Positions 61,765 through 64,000 of a stretch of 64,000 nucleotides of DNA are shown in pieces; position 1 is the stretch's first letter; every line of letters starts with the position of its first letter. The notes beneath the pieces are model-generated. The model saw only the letters and a list, made by a program, of their open reading frames with translations, did no database searches and had not been told where the DNA came from. The position numbers and the translations under genes were made by a program. The stretch is from Acanthosoma haemorrhoidale (taxonomy: Eukaryota; Arthropoda; Insecta; Hemiptera; Acanthosomatidae), in the NCBI GenBank assembly GCA_930367205.1, contig OV884009.1, positions 91,843,189-91,907,188 of the forward strand. The letters are read 5' to 3'.

Positions 61765-62321
61765 GTTCAGTAGTATGGGGGCGCCCACCGCAGGGTAGGG
61801 TCTCTTCGACCCGGCCGCTGTCCGACGGGCGTGAAGAAGATATAAAATGAATAAACCTGCGGTCATTGACCTTTGCTGGTGGCTTAGTTGGTGGGTAGTT
61901 GTATTCGTATTGATCTGACTCCATAAGAGCTTAGAACGTGTGCTCCGACAGTGCACTATGTTCAGGAAAGGAGGTACAGGGTAGGTAATATAGGTAGATT
62001 ATGTGGTCTTGGAATGACCACGAACTCACACTCTGTATCTAAGGGTAGGCGGAAGCCGACCAGATCCCAAAGGCGAGCGGGAACCGGAAAGAGGCAGACT
62101 GGATCGCTGGGGGAGGCGCTACTATGTAAAGTTGTAAAGACCGTCGTCTGCATGGAATAGATCTGTTCCAAGGAGGTGCTAGTTTTAGCGAGACGAAGGC
62201 AGAGAATCCCGCTAGGAAAGTGTGGCGTCTGACAACGCCGGACTAAAACATAGCAAGGTTAGGAAAGAGAGGTGCAGAAGCAGTTCAATAAGTACGGTTC
62301 GAGTAGACCAGCAAGCGCCAG

Positions 62322-62413
<92 letters not shown>

Positions 62414-62475
62414 AAGAGAGAGAGAGAGAGAGAGTGAGACCAGTGTTCACTTCAGGCGCCGCGTTCCGAATGAAT
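61765..62475 (+). repeat. R2 mid-repetitive element, copy 2
   Basis: Second copy of the element at 4153-5130, with the same landmark order and a shorter middle. A (GA)n tract sits inside it, between CAAGCGCCAGTGCA and GTGTTCACTTCA, exactly where copy 1 has only AAAACAGAGCA. Frames here are short and not conserved between copies. Confidence 0.72.
62325..62434. repeat. (GA)n microsatellite inside R2
   Basis: About 110 bases of GA, an expansion of the short purine stretch that copy 1 has at the same position. Confidence 0.95.
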
Positions 62476-64000
62476 GGGAAAAGCTCCGAATCTTGCCATT
62501 ATTATAAATAAATAATGACAGTATTGACATATGTGAACACTTTAGGCGAAACAAACATATTTTGCCTCTGATAACGGAATATAACACCGTGTGCGGGAAT
62601 CAAGAGCGATTTCTCACTAACTACGAAAACAAAAACCCTTTAAAATGCTGATAACATCACTTAAAGAAGGAGGGTTCGTGCGAAAAATGATATGGGAGGT
62701 ATAAGAAGATCGGTACCAACTAAGAGGCTAACGAGAGAATAGAAAATAAAATGAATCAAAAATGTCAAGGAACTGGTCTAATGGTAATCGATGTGTGAAT
62801 TGGTATTTACTGTAGTGAAAAATGAATTAATAGGGCCCTGAAAGGACAGGTTCCACAAACCACAGTAACGTCGGACCGTGGTTATAATAACAGTAGCCAA
62901 CAATATGATCAGAAGCGTAAAGAAACGATTTAAAGCTTAAGAAACAATTTACAGAGCTGATAGACGACATAAAGAGGTGTTCGAAAAAGGGATTCAATCC
63001 CATATTTCAAAATCATTGACGTTACTATATTTATTTTCAATTTTCTTTATTACACTTCCTCTTTTATGTTTTTCCCCTTGGCATTATTAAAAATGTCTAT
63101 TTCAAATAAATGACTTTCGCGGCCATATAACATTTGAAAATATAATTATAAATATTGAATCTTAGCAAATAACCTTGAAAAATGTATTTAGTTTAGAGTA
63201 TTCTTTTAACATTTTCTGAAGACCCCACATATCTCTGCACCATCAAAAACACTTTACTAAGATGGAGTGAATGGTGGAAGTCCCTCTCCCTGTATTCAAA
63301 GCATTATTTCTGATTCAATTCAGACAAGGGACTAACATGGAAGGATTGAAGATCTGTGAGGTATACAAGTGTTGTATGTTTACTTATAATTATTTTTATT
63401 TGATTGTTTACTCCATATAGAAAATTGTTGTGTGCCAGTGTGTATTTATATTTCTTACTTTTTTTTATGTCAATTTTATTATTTTTTATCAAATGGCTTG
63501 CTTTACAGACTTCAGCATATTGTTGTGTTTTTTTTTGGTTTCTTATTGAAGTGGATCCTATTTACTAAAAGCAGTTTAACAATTTTTATTTTTATTTCAT
63601 AATTATCATTCCTGCAGAGTTTTACAGTTTATTTTACGTTGTTATTACTATTTCTTTTTCTTTTTTTTATTATGATGTTATAATTTATTTTACTTGCCAG
63701 ATGTGAATTTGTCATCTGAACATTAATGTTATTCACTGGGGACTTAGTCTTAGAATATTTGTTTTTTCTATTCTATTCTGTTATAAGAATATGTCCATTA
63801 ATTAACCACGAATTAAAAATATAAAATGAAATAAATTAAAACAAAAACAATGCGTTGAAACATAAAACAGATTAATACTTATGTTGTATGATAGAGTTTA
63901 TGAATGAGGAACTGTAAATATCATATGAATAGGATTATTAACAATAGTTATAGTGTATCAGTTTTTAATGTTTTTGATAATGAGTCTGGAATCCTATATT
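62476..64000. other. No recognisable gene
   Basis: AT-rich to the end of the window, with only short frames. Confidence 0.5.

Overview
This window is AT-rich eukaryotic DNA, best read as an arthropod (probably insect) intergenic or intronic stretch. I found no host gene, tRNA, rRNA or CRISPR array that I can defend. What can be read is almost all mobile DNA and its relics. The organism guess rests on the element types (Jockey-clade LINEs, a Ty3/gypsy element, mariner and piggyBac relics) and on the long GA and AT microsatellites; I cannot name a species.

Layout. 1-5.5 kb: a GA microsatellite, unique DNA, and a mid-repetitive element (R2) apparently nested inside a copy of a roughly 240-bp interspersed repeat (R1). 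5.6-9.7 kb: a near full-length Jockey-type LINE on the minus strand (copy A) with an open ORF2, an ORF1 broken by an internal deletion, and an 11-bp target-site duplication. 10.4-12.8 kb: three more copies of the same LINE family. 13.8-14.4 kb: a piggyBac-like relic. 18.7-26.7 kb: a large old inverted repeat with arms of about 1.1 kb. Its left arm is split by a rearranged LINE copy (E), and its spacer holds a mariner relic. 28.1-29.4 kb: a composite element with inverted ends and an internal direct repeat. 34.7-39.7 kb: a young Ty3/gypsy retrotransposon with two apparently identical 342-bp LTRs, gag, and pol (protease, RT, RNase H, integrase). 42.4-43.3 kb: two solo LTRs side by side in one AT microsatellite. 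45.5-54.5 kb: four more LINE copies and a second GA microsatellite. 57.3-58.2 kb: a GC-rich, palindrome-rich island with a core promoter, possibly an LTR. 61.8-62.5 kb: a second R2 copy carrying a third GA microsatellite.

The most notable points are in translation control. The LINE ORF2 has no AUG: it follows the ORF1 UAA directly and in the same frame, and has only one internal Met in 893 residues. The gypsy element joins gag to pol with a canonical A AAA AAC slippery heptamer just before a UAAUG stop/start overlap, and has a second A-run frame change between RT and RNase H. Its LTR also carries a 73-bp segment with exact intron-like borders that is absent from a related solo LTR in this window.
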